A program made the translations under genes and the position numbers. 64,000 bases of DNA, from contig KQ964245.1 in NCBI GenBank assembly GCA_001566295.1, forward strand, positions 1,307,524 to 1,371,523, read 5' to 3'. Under the pieces are notes generated by a model, which had not been told where the DNA came from, did not search any database, and saw only the letters and a program-made list of their open reading frames with translations. Shown piece after piece: positions 1 to 12,597 of this stretch (positions are counted from its first letter, which is position 1; the number at the start of each line of letters is the position of its first letter). This stretch comes from Microdochium bolleyi. Its lineage: Eukaryota > Ascomycota > Sordariomycetes > Xylariales > Microdochiaceae.

Positions 1-1874
1 CGGGGTTCTACCGCCACTAAAACGCGTGCTTGTACAATATAAAGACCTCATCGCGGAACAAACCAGCGAAGAGGCCGATAGAGAGGGCGCCCCGATTGGA
101 GGACTGCTATATAAACGGGAAGAGGCAAGACAGACAGCAATGGCATCGTGGTTGTGGCAGGGCTCCGCCACAGTGGATGGTTCCGTTGATGAGATATCTC
201 CTCTTCAAGACTGATGTCGCCTGATCTATCGTTTGACACTCATCCCGTGATCAGTCAGTCCGAAGTAGCAGTACCTAGAAGTGTCAAGATGAGAAGCTTT
301 GTGCCAAGAGGCAACAAGCAAAAGAGTGCCGGTTGGGCAGCAACATCACCAGACACACAGTCCAGCAGCCTGACGGTCAATCCGCCTTACACTCACGTAC
401 TGTATAGCTCAGTGGCCTTCCAGTAACGACTTGCCGCGTAAGTGAGCTATTCTTGTCTTAACAATTAGAGTAACAGACAGGGTTTAGGTAAAGGTGGAAC
501 TCGCAGGATAGTTAAAGAAATGGCGAGCATCAAAAAGCCCCCCTATCTAGGACTTTTGCTCCCCCATCAGAATGGCCCTCCCCTTCGAGGACCAGCGTCT
601 AGCGGGGCCCAAGACCCAGGCGCGACGGTTTACCGGGACCACCACAGGCCTGGATGAACGATCCCGTTCCCGCTTTGATACGATGGCGGACACACTGGCA
701 GGGTAGCCAGTGCGGTTACGGATGCAGACTCAAAGTCTCCCTCCGGAGACAACGGGAGCTCGAGGCGGGAACGTTGAGACAGCAGGACGATGCTCGAGAT
801 AGAGCATAATGCTCCTCCCGGGGCGTTCCCCATGAGCCATCAACTACCGCTACCAAAGACCGCTGCTCGAAAAGAAAGCTTACACGTCCCGCCAGCTGCC
901 GAGAATCAGGGACCCCATGGTCGATGGGGCTGGAACTGGAGCTGGAGCTGTGCAAGGGAAGTAAGGCACAGCGCGAGCCCACTCGGCCGCAGCTATTCCG
1001 AGAGAGCCATGATCCACTCAAGCAGGTTGCCCGTCATCGGCACTCACCCGCCACGCCCGCAGCGGCAGAGCACCCTCTTGGATCTCGGAGGACCTTGCAG
1101 GAGGACGCAGGATGGGCGCACTCGTTGCATGGTGGCCGGCAGAACCCAGGCCGATGGCTGAAACTGCAAGCGAGCCCTCCTTTCTCGTTGGAAAAGGGGT
1201 TTAGATTTCTTCATCTACACACGCCCTCCCTTTCCTGGCCCACGATCAGACGATATGCGAAGGGAAAGACCAGGGTTCTATCAACCAATCCCGCTCTCAA
1301 CTCTTTGATTCTGGGAGGGCTCTACCATGCAGCTTGAAATTGGGCCCTAATACTGCAAGTCGAGAAGAGACTCGCGACGGCCGCTAGCCAGTCCTACGAG
1401 GCCAGAGTGAAGTGCGTTGCCGAGAGGGGAAGATAGCACGAAGAGCACGCAGGACTCGCGGCAAGGGATTCGCACAGCCAAAGATAGCCTTATCCCGGAA
1501 TGCTGACGCGGACATGGAGAGAGAGAGAGAGGGAGGGCCATTTTCCGCATGCCCTACTCGCCAGTGTAAGCACCGACATAGCCTGAAGCCCCTCCGGCCG
1601 GCACTTTTCCCTCCGGTGGCTTCGCCTCAACGGCACAGCCAGGCAGACTGTCCGGGTCGTCAGCGGCGTCAGCGACCGCAGTGTTCATGGGGCATCACTT
1701 TTTGGGTCTTTTTCTTGTTACAGGTCATCGCTAGCAATGCATCCGCGTGTATGCCATCACGGAAAGGGCTGGGGACGAAGTGACTTACGCCGTGCATAGG
1801 CGCGCCGGACCTTGCCATATTGGGGCAATGAAAGTATTTGTGGCCGCCATGGACTTCTAGGACGATCAAAGCAC

Positions 1875-1904
1875 CTCCACGCCTTAGCCCTCCACGCCTT
1901 AGCC
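1875..1904. repeat. 15-bp direct repeat, two copies
   Basis: The unit CTCCACGCCTTAGCC occurs twice head to tail. No gene is nearby, so this is probably a slippage product. Confidence 0.7.
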
Positions 1905-4900
1905 GTCCGCCTGCGCCGCCAGCCCAAGGAATATTCGGGCGCTGGTACAGATTGCTCCGCATTGTGCTTTGAAGTCGGTCGGAGGAGGCGAGTCGAATCA
2001 GACTGCCAGTACCGCACGTTGACCAATTCGAGAGGCTTGGGCTACAACAATTTCGTTAGTTGTCGACTTGGACATGTCAGCATTGCCTGTAGGAGGCGGA
2101 CAAGACACTCCGTGAAGCTCCCCACGCATACATCCTCTCCGCGAGGCAAGGTACATTAAGCTTCAGAGCGTCACTGCCTCCATGAGCTCAGCCGCGGATC
2201 ACTGCATATCAGCAGCACATTCAACTAGCAGTCTTGTGTGCGATGCCGGGCACGGAACGTCGCCGAGCAGAACCACGAGAACATTGCCTTCCTCCAGTCA
2301 TGCTCCACAGGCGAGGATGCCGGACGACTGATGCCAGGCACCTCGAGGAAGAGTCCTAAGACCGACATCGCGCGAAATGAAGCAGTCGGTCATGCTAATG
2401 TCGGCCAAGGGCAGTGGACTGATGATGAGATCATATAGGCTCAAAAGAGACACCGACGCGGCGTCAAAACTGCCGCGACGATGGTAAATCTAAGGCCGAA
2501 GTGTACCTGCCTGACCCCAATCTTTGCCATGCGCTATGGGGTCCACGCATCTACCGGTGTGTCTCTCTGCATGTCTGTGCTTGTTGTTGTCGTTAGGATT
2601 GGTGGCTGGATGCACCTCACGCCGCCTTTCCAAGCAGCCGTGTCGCACTGTTGACCAATCCCCTGATTTCCAGAGATAGGCTGGGGGTGGTGCATGGCTA
2701 CCGTCCCGACCAGCCGGGTGAGCAAGGTGGAAGAGGATGGAGGGTGAGAGGATGGTGACCGTGTCCAGCCCTATTGATATTGGCAGACCAGGGGGTCCAC
2801 GCATCTGACACTCACTGTGTTGTCGGACTACATTCAATTGCCGGAGACTTCGTCCAAGCCGGACATCGCGACTGCTCGATGTCGACGTACCTGATCTAAA
2901 AATGACATACGAGACTGTGGTTGGATACTGTAGGACAGAATGGTGACTCAGGAGCATTCAAGCAATGCCAGTGACCCCGTACTTCGTACTACGTCCACGG
3001 CAGGATGTCAACCTGCAATGCGCCACAGCCGCAGCGCTATGGAAAGAAGGGCGGCTAATTTGGCCAGATACCGAGTGCTCGGAGGCGCCAGACCGATAGC
3101 CACCTGAGCCTCGTCAAGATCGACGTGTCGTACTGCAGGAGGCTTCGCGCGCAAAAAATCAATCGAGGCGTGCACAGAAGACACGTGTGTGAAATGGAAG
3201 AGAACCTTGGGAGTTGTCCACCATGTGCCTGTGTCACAGCTAGTGTGGTCGTTACCCTCCTGGGCGCCATAGCTGGAGGAGGCGCGCCGTGATGAGGCCG
3301 AAGGGGGGGTCGAAACTGAGGGACGCGGAAGGGTGCCGAAACCTAAAGGCAGCTGCTAGTCCAGGCCAAGCACTGTCACAACCCCGTGGGCTTCTCTGGT
3401 GCTTGCACATTTCCTCCGGTTTGTGTCATCTGCGCACGCGAACTCCGGCCGACCTGGGGCTGACGCCACGACACGGAACCGGTAAGCCTGGGAGAGAAAG
3501 AGCAAGCACTACCTTTTGGGGGTGGCCGCAGGCTTCCGCCGCCATTATCTTATCGTCGTGACCTTTGCTCGAAATCGCAATCGGCCGGGTTTTGGCACCA
3601 TGTGCACACACGTTCAATCCAATGGCAGCTCGTTCTGATGGCGGCATCCACTACGCATGAACTTAGGGGCCTCGTCCCTCGTTCGAGGGCGGGGAAATCG
3701 GAGGAAACGGCACGGGCGGGAGTGACCTGGCGATTCCGTAGGCGCCAACCTCGACAACCACCAGCAAAGAACTGTCTCGTGGGACATCGTTACGTGTCTG
3801 TCCTACGATACGATAATCGCCGGCCATCACGCAAAGCTCCGAGCCATGAGCTGATTGTTCCAAAAGTTGCAGGCAGCACGCAATGACGTCTCGTGTTTCT
3901 GCCTAGTGGTGACATGGATGCAGAGCCATGGAGACGCAACAAGACGAGCCATCGGATCGATGTCCACATGATCGACGTTACCATTCTCTCGGGGCGGATT
4001 TAAGGGTCTTGCCTCCACCCCACGCCTCGGAGATGGGTAACCATGCGTCCGGCCGAGTCACGTCACGGTCGGAGCAAGGAGCGGAGTAAGCTTCGGCTTT
4101 CCCTCGTCCCCACGACGGAGTCCGGCGACCTCTTGGCCAATGCTCACACATTTGGCTTCTGAGAGCTTTCCAGTCAGTCTGGGGCGAAGCTGCAGATTGT
4201 GAATAGCGTCATGTATTAGCCAGCTTTGTTGGCATCCCTCAGCTGGCGCGTGCCGCGTGGCGTGGCTCGACCCTCCCAAGGAAGCGGTCGAATGGCACCC
4301 TTTATCAAGGCTACCAGACAGGCAATACGTATCTTCAGATTGATACCTTGACACGTCTGTGTTGGAGTACTAGGGAGCACCGTTCATTGTTACCATTCGC
4401 ATCTACGAGTTCTGTACTTGGAAGGAGGCTCAGCCAGGTCGTTGGCCTGCGGGGGCAATGCTGATGACCGGCGGGTGACGCTAGTGAGTTGTGTAGATAG
4501 TGGCTACCACGACCCAGCTTGAATGGAGCGCTGGTTAGTGCTGTGAGGCAGTTCTGCAGGCACTTGATGAATGTCCTCTGATACTACGTCACCACCAACT
4601 GTGAATGCCTTTTCTTACGATCGGAGCACTGTCATCGCCGGAGAAGTGTATAAGTCTGCGCCCGAGATGGGTTTAGCCATCGCTGAACTTCCGGTTGCGT
4701 TCGTGCGCTTTCACCCATGACACTGGTAAGTCCGCGGGCCAAATCATACCGCACGCCTACCATGTCCAGATGGAACGAACGCCTTGCCACACTGACGACC
4801 GGCACGCATTCGGCAGTTGATCGTCCAGCATTGTTGCGTACCCGGATGGGCTCAGGACAAGCGCTCTTACGCTTCTGAGCATCGTCGACGACAAGCCTGG

Positions 4901-7900
4901 TGAACGGTCCTCACTAGCTCGCCCTAGAGTGTGACTTGTTGATGTAGTGTTTTCTGGAGATCAGTTGGGTCCCACTTCGTCACAGACCCAGCATTGAGAA
5001 ACACAGACCGTTCTGCATTTAAGATTTAAAAGTCAAGCGGCTAGCTTGAGCAGCTGCTTCTGGTGGTGATTTGATAGTCGATCCACGAAGACTACGCCGG
5101 ACACGGCCTAGGGGCATTGCAAAAGGTAGCATGGGCTGACCTGGCCGTTGTTGTGGTTGGCGTGAGCGACTGAAGAGGCTACATGCTGTCTTGCAATCTG
5201 CGAATCCTTCGTGACTAGACATTCGCTCTGCTGCCACCAGAGCAGCAGGAGGGGCGGACGGCCGCAATTGCCCCAGGCAAACTCTCCTGCTGCAAGGGCT
5301 TGTGGACCGACGTAAAGCGACATGAGCCAGAGTGTCTCATGCCTTGTCATAGGGCTGAGAGTGGTGGGAGGTGGCAGGTCGACAGAACTTGGCTGTGATG
5401 TGTATGTCCACACGCGACACCACTGCAAGCGGTTGGTCAGAAATCCGCGGACGAAACTGCCAGTACTGTTGCGCGGCATGGCTTTCGGAGCTGCCCCATT
5501 GTTTGTGGTGGGTGCATGGCCTCGCACGCGTGGCTCAGAGGCTCAAGGCGGGGACGGTGGGCTGCGAGTGATAGGACGAAGGCAGCAGGAATCGGCAGCA
5601 CCTGCAGGCGGCGCAGGCGTTGTCGACCGCCACTCTGCCCACTGTCGAGGTCTTGTTGGGCGGGCGACGTGCTCCCAAACAGCGGTGGACGGCGATGGGG
5701 GGACGGGGACACCATGCAGCCCTCGAGGCCGCAGCAACTGCGACGCTGGCAGAAGCCGTGGAAGCTGTCGAAGGGCAGTGGCCTGACGCGGAGAACGGGC
5801 CAATCAGGCAGGCCGTCGCGTTTGGATCCGTCACGGCTGGGCTGGGCGTTCAGCAAGGCGAAATAAGGGAGGGGTGTCGAGGCGTGCGTCTGGGAGCGGT
5901 TGACAGGATGAGCTCTCCGAGCCGCGGCGGCACTCCCGTCTCCATTGTCAGCACCTTGATCGTGCCTAGCCGTTTTGATTGGGCCGTGCCCGAACTCAAT
6001 CACCAGTTCCGCTGCCACAAAGCTGGGAGGGGTTGCCAGGCTAATTAGCCCTCCTCCCGGGCGCACTGTCTGTCTCATCGGCTGCTTCCACACCACCCCT
6101 CTCTGCCCTCAGGAGGAGGGCGCTCTGCCACACACGCACCATTGACCCCTTGGGACGTTTGTCATACCGGTACCCGAGCATCACTTCACGGAGCTTGTGC
6201 GTTCTGACAACAGAACCTGCCCATCAATCGTCTCGCCGTCACGGCTCGTGCGCTCTTTGCTCGCTCTGGTCTCCAGGATCGCCATGAGCAGCCGTGGGCA
6301 AGCATCCCTTGCCGACACCCCAATAAGGCACCGGTCCACTTGCTGTTTCCGTCTCAGTGAACATGGCCTCCCCTGCAACCTCCATCGCTGTAGCACGGGA
6401 AAGGCAGCATTCTGCGCACCGCACGGGAGTCCGTCCCGAGACTCGGCCACAGTCGTGCCATGGTACACATCTCAGGACCGAAAGCCAGTGGTCATTACTC
6501 AGCCGCGCTGCTACGTTGTGTGCGTCGAGACGTGTAACCAAGACATGCAATGCAGATCTCTGCACCCCTTCGGAATCTTTGCACTAGGCAATCGTCCCCG
6601 CGCCATCCACGCCCTACTCCAACGGAGCTCCCAAACCCTACCAAATGCACCATCAAAGCTCGGGACCGATGACATGTGAGAAGTCGATAGCTATTGGCGA
6701 CAGTGAGGCGCACGTCAAGGGCAGTCTGTAGCATCTCCAACTCTTGGTGCCACGTGAAGAGGCTCTTCGTCTAACTCGGGCAAATGCACATCCTGCGACG
6801 ATAGCTAGTCGTGCCGAAGGACTGGCTCGATTGGCCGAAACGCTAAAGTTGGCACGACCTCCAATTTACGACGTTGAGTCACAAAGTGGAGGAGGCCGTC
6901 TCCATCCGCGATGCTCGACCGAGCGGGCGGCTCTGCCTCAGGCTTTGGGCTTTTTGCGCACGAAAGCAGCCTCTCGATAACAGATGGCACTTGGACAGCC
7001 TCGACTGGATCAGCTGCATGCGATACTCTTCGTGCGGAGCCACGTCAGAGCCTGTGATCTGTCACGGCCGGTCGAGTGCACAGCAACGCACCTGATGCAG
7101 CGGGTACGGTAGCCATGAACCCGATGGTGTGCTTCAGGCCAGAGTCTGGACACGAGTATGTCTTTCTGCGCGCTCAAGGGTTGTCTGCCGCGGTCGTACA
7201 TACGGAGCTTTGAAGTATTATCAAAGGTGACAGACCTCGTCATCACAGTCTGCTTGAGGTAAATCGCGGATGTCTTTGCTGCGTGGTGAATGTGAGGTGC
7301 AGTGCAGCGCTAATCCTCAAACCATGACCTCGGCCAGGCCGGAACCACAGCTGTCAATTGGTTCACTAAAGCAAACTTCGGGTCAGTAACCGTCATTCGC
7401 AACAGACATGTGAGCGCACAGCTCGGCTGTCTGGCTCCCCTCTCCAAGAGCAGGACGCGCAAGTCGTTCGGACGAATCGCCGGTGGACATGATGGGCCGA
7501 AAACTGCCCCTCGCCAGATGTAGCCTCAAGGGTGCCAGGATATCCCATGCACTGGAGTCCCCAGGGTAAGGGGCGTGTGGCCGTCGCTGCTCCGTACCGA
7601 CTCGCACGGTGTCGTCCAGCCAGCGTCGGGTGGTCTGAAAGCTTGGCTCAGCCCTATGGGGGCCAAACCTGTGAGGGAGGCGCAAGGACGCCGCCACCCC
7701 TCCCCACCATGACTGCCAGGCATCCAGGCAACCAGGTTTGATACATCTCCACTTTGCCCGACGTGCATCGGCCCCTGGTGCCTATCCTCACCAAAGACCC
7801 TGCCTGCGTGCCCGGACAGGCGAGCGCGCACGCACTCACGCATTCACTCGTCGCTGCCGGCTAAACCGGCTGGCGTGGCCCAGGCGTCGGAGTTGCGGGC

Positions 7901-8773
7901 AATCACAGCTTGTCGCCGCTGCGTCGCATTCAAAGAGCCCTTCCTAGCTCTGATTAAGCACTCTCTGCCCGTGACATCAACCAGACCACCATCAGCGGGG
8001 CTCCGATCAGCCACCTCACCGCCCTGCCCCCGGCCGGAGTGACAGTTGGTCCGACTGCTATCTCCGGGGCTGCTCTGTGTCCCGCGGCAGGGGGTCGTGG
8101 AGCTAGCTCCTGTGGAAATAGTCCCTTTTCCAAATCCGGCTGGCGCGCCTTAGGTAATCGGCTCTGACTCTGGCAGACATGGGGTACCATGTGGGAGCAG
8201 GATTATCGACCGGGATGCGCGAGCTTTGTGATGTACAGTGAAGTACGGGTCGATGGCCAAGATGTGTCGTACGCAACCGTAGCACGTGTGGAGCAGTTGC
8301 CCGATTACACTGACCGAACCTCGAGGGCGATACCTGTCCAGCATGCCGCCTACCGTACTTGCCTGCTCGCCGGACTTCTGTCGCGTGCATGTGCTCAAGA
8401 GCGCCTGAGGGATTGACCCACGAGTTCCCACGTTATCCGTACCATGTACCACCACGACCCAGGCAATAGTAATTCGACATACCTACCCCCGGTCGATATT
8501 TAGGGTCGGAGCTGGATGCGATCGGATTGCTCAGGCTACCATAGGCCAGAATTCCGGCCCCGGTCGAGCTCCGTCGGACTTGGCAGCGTAGCTGCTGTGG
8601 AGTCCAGTACGTACCTCCATGCTGCTTGATGGGAAACGTCGCGGACAGGGGGTGGATCTGCCCCGAATTGGAATGGAGTCAAAAGAACCCTTGAACCTTG
8701 GCTGCTTCATGAAACGGACAGTCCAGTAATTCGAGGGTCTGGTGGTCCGCAGCGCACAGCATCATTATTGCGG

Positions 8774-8792
8774 GCCAGCCAGCCAGCCAGCC
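8774..8792. repeat. (GCCA)n microsatellite
   Basis: A four-base unit is repeated between four and five times in intergenic DNA. Confidence 0.7.
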
Positions 8793-10701
8793 ACGCACAA
8801 CGTGGTCGCGACCAGGGTCAGGAGCTCGGCCAGGGCAGGGAGCCAGAGAGAGCGAGCTGAACGATCAGCTTCCGCATAATTTCGCGGAAGAGTCAAATAA
8901 GACAGGGCCTCTCGGGAGAGCTCCAGAACGCGGAAAATAGATACCTGGGTACCCGCGAATGCCCTTTTCGGGCCAAGTGTGTTGCTCTTAGCACTCGCCT
9001 CGGATTGCATCTGAATTGCTCAGGTGGTCCTGCTTTAAGGGGGGACAGGTCGGAGCGCAGATCCTTGGTGTTCGTCATTTTGGAATCCGCTATGAGCCAT
9101 TCTTCGTGTCATATCCGTCTCTGGCCTGATCAGTCGTCATTACATGATGTCAATGATGAAACTCCCAAATCCACGCAGCCAATGATCGCCTCCCGAGTCT
9201 GGCGGGCCATCACTCCACATCCAGAGAGAGCCTTACAAGGCTGATACGCACATGCAATGCCCGACACGTTCCCGATGGCAACGTCACGGCGCCAGTCCCT
9301 TCTGGCGTCGTATCTCTCCTCCGACGTGCATATTTCGGTGTCATCCGTGATCCGGCCGCCAAAGTATATTGCTGCATGATACCCGGCGGACGACAACAAC
9401 AAGTCGTCAGCCTGCCATGTGTCGCCGATGCTACTCTCCGCGGGACCGCTTTTTGAGACTGCGCCCCCAAAGTCCCGCTGGAATGCATGCCGTACACTGC
9501 ATCTTTTCCTCTTGGGGTCTTCCGACCGCTGTCTCCATATTCAATGGCCAGGCGTGCTGAATAGAGTGCCTACGAGAAGTCCAGGAGCAGTTCTGGTTGA
9601 CGTCTGCCTGCCAGACTGCCACATGGCAGCATCTAGGAATTGCCGTTTACGGCAGGTTGGTCCTTGTCCCTTTTATTTTCCTTTGACGGCAACCCGACGA
9701 AGTTACCCCTCCATGTTGATGCCTGGGTGTCCGGGGGGACCTGCCAAAGCAACCAAGCTCCGGACCAAGCGGAGCAAAGAAACCTGTCATCGGACCACAC
9801 GTGCGCGGAAGCTCCGCATCGTCCTTTACATTCTGGGGCATTATCGAGGATACTACACATCAAAGGCAGAGCGGGCGAATGGCATCACGTGCAGAAGACC
9901 GAGCCAAAGTTGTGAACCGCAAGCCAAGATACTCTGTACAGTCGGGAATACCACTCTGGGAGATGCAGCTAGCCGCCTACAATAGATACCTGCCAGCCAG
10001 GCCACCAAGCAGTCTTGCGATTTGGAGAGTTCCGACTGTGACTCCTCGCTGGCATTACAGCAGCGTGTTTATTGCGCCTTTTTCTTCCATGTCGACTTCT
10101 CACATGTGTTTCAACAGCGGCGCACCCGGGGGCTTTCTGACATTGGTACTCCGCATGCCCAGCCGGGCTTGTCCGACGCCTGTAGGCTCCGGCAGCACAA
10201 CTCGTCCGCCTTTGCCCCCGCCCGCTCGTGTTGTAACTCATCAAAGCGAGCGCCCGCGGAGCCTGCATCCAAATCCGAGAAGGCTATCGAATTTGCGCGC
10301 ACGTCAGCAAACAGACGAAACAGGCCCTGCGCGCCACCCCGCCGGAGCTGTCCGAGAGAAAATAACAGAAAAATAATCAAAAACCCACACCAAAGAAGTT
10401 GAGACTCTGCTTACTCCCGGACCGGCCACCGGCCGCCCGGGGGGCGTCTGCGGGCGGCGCAGCCTGCAAAGAGGGACTCCGCGCCCGAGATATCCTGATA
10501 GCCGGGACCAGGTCCCCTACCTTGAGAAAGCAGTGCATGTGAGCAAGCCCGTTGGGGGCCACGGGGACGGCGGCGCATGTCAGACGGAGTGGCTGGCACG
10601 CAGAACACAGCGGCGTAGGTAGCAAAAAGGGTCCGAGATGGTGATACTGGGGGAGGGGGGGCGTGTGCGGTAGATGATGGCTGACCTGCAGCGCTGCGCC
10701 C

Positions 10702-10860
10702 GCACACGCACACGCACATACATACATGCACACTCACACACAGCCCAGATCGTTGGGGGAGACACACATACACGCACACACAAAGAGAGAGAGAGAGGAG
10801 AGAGGTGCAGGAAGGTACACCGCCATGTAAGCACACGTGTTTTGTGTGTGTGTGTGTTGT
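10702..10860. repeat. cluster of CA/GA/TG microsatellites
   Basis: Interrupted CACACG/CACATA runs (10,702-10,742) are followed by CA then GA runs (10,762-10,800) and a TG run (10,843-10,856). The CA tract and the later TG tract are in opposite orientation and could pair as an imperfect inverted repeat. The frames crossing it encode only simple repeats. Confidence 0.85.
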
Positions 10861-12447
10861 GCGTCCGCCAGTCCAGCCCTATGGATCTTTGGGGGTTGGC
10901 TTCTGGAAACTCTACTCTGTTCAGCAACCAAGGGTACGCGTACGTACTCCGCGCCGGGGCCGAACACGCGGGAGGGGGTTTTGAGATCGGGCGGCGTTAG
11001 CCAAACTCTGTGGCTTTGGCTTGCCAATTACGACGACTCCCACCTCCTCGACAGCTTCTCCGGGCGGCACTACGGAGTACTCCGCACAGAGCTAAAACGA
11101 TTTAAAGGTTGAGAAAGGGAAGGCCCGCGTGTCTTGGCAAAGGAACGGTAACCACCACTTCTAACGCCGAAAGCGGTATTCGATAGTTGAGCGCTCCCCC
11201 TCAGGCGAACGGTCACGGATCTCAAGGAGTCAAGACTCGTCGACGGACCAGAGTGGATTAGAAATCAGTCTCGGGGGGGGCTCCAGTTTGGGGTCCTAGA
11301 TCTATCGGCGTGGGTTGAGAGATATCCTGACCCCTCACCTCTGGGGTCTGCACCAATCCTGGGTCGAATCCGCGCCGCGTCACCACGTACACATACACGC
11401 ACACACATATACACTATAGCACAATGATAATGGTGAGCGTGGGAGTTTTTAGGACTTTCCCATTGCAGTGAATGAGGAGTTGGAGAACGGCATCCATCAC
11501 CTCGTCCATGCCACGCATCGGGTATGGTGAATATGACAAGAGTACTAAGCCCTCCCTCTCTCCAAATGTCTCCCGTGTTTCGAACAGATGTCTGGCTTAG
11601 TCATTTGCTGTCTGGTACTGGTCCCGCAGCCCAATAACAGCAATCACTGAACCGTTTCAGGGGCAGGACCAGACCAGGTGAAGGATAAGCCCGGGAAGGG
11701 GTGGCTGAGTCATTCTGTCTGTTGTGTATGAAAGGCTATCACATCACGGCCTGGGCGGCGAATGGGGACTGTGAAGCCCATCACGACGGCTTTCCGGCCC
11801 CCAAAACATCGAAAGGCGGACGGACTGTTCGGGAACCGCATGCCGCTGAGTAAACCGCAAGAGGGGGGTTCCGGCCGTCGGTCTCTTGTCCAATGAGAAC
11901 CGCGAGATCGAGACCAGGCCTGGTGGCCAGGGCGGGTCGTCGACCACCCTTGCACATTGCAACGTGGAAAACACATTGATGTGTGGTGGTTGATTAGTAA
12001 CATCCGCGCGCGCAAAGAAGCGGTTGACATGGGCGAGCGGGGGGGGGGACCCTAGGATGTAACTACTGCGCAGTGGAATAATCTGGATGCCTGGGCCCTG
12101 GGTAGCCCACGGCCGGCGGCGGCAGCGGCTCCATTGAACACCACGAGGGGTTCCAGGTTGCGCGCGTGGGACCAGGAGCTCCTTCAGTTCAGTGCATGAG
12201 CGGGGTCCCACAAGCAAAAAAGATGCGTCGTACGGCCGGCTGTTGCTGAGAACGGCTGCAGGGGAGTATTGGATTACCAATCTTTTCACCGGCTTGGAGA
12301 AAGAAAACGTCGACTACGTTATCGTGCTCATCGTCGCACAAGATGCACGGTCGCCAGTTCGGGGACCTAGGAGGGCGGGCGGCTGGCTAGCTTGAGCACG
12401 GTGACGTCGTGCCGGTGCTATCTAGCATTGCGATTAGTGATGCAGCT

Positions 12448-12468
12448 GCAGCAGCAGCAGCAGCAGCT
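12448..12468. repeat. (GCA)n trinucleotide repeat
   Basis: About seven GCA units lie in intergenic DNA. The open frames through it translate as polyQ, polyA or polyC and have no other gene-like features. Confidence 0.8.
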
Positions 12469-12542
12469 CGCTCTCCCAGCTCCAAAGAGTCGCCATATCA
12501 TGGCGCTGGGCCAGGGGGGAGCAGGAACCGGCGTCCGCCAAG

Positions 12543-12597
12543 GCGTGCGGGCGTGCGGGCGTGCGGGCGTGCGGGCGTGCGGGCGTGCGGGCGTGCA
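12543..12597. repeat. 8-bp tandem repeat (GCGTGCGG)
   Basis: Six perfect copies of GCGTGCGG are followed by a partial seventh. Because 8 is not a multiple of 3, all three frames remain open and give cysteine/arginine-rich repeats, which explains the cluster of 100-240-codon frames here. These are not credible proteins. Confidence 0.9.

Noticed and set aside
5437..6096. Minus-strand frame of 219 codons
   Set aside because: Composition is random-like, equally long frames overlap on both strands, and no motif is recognisable.
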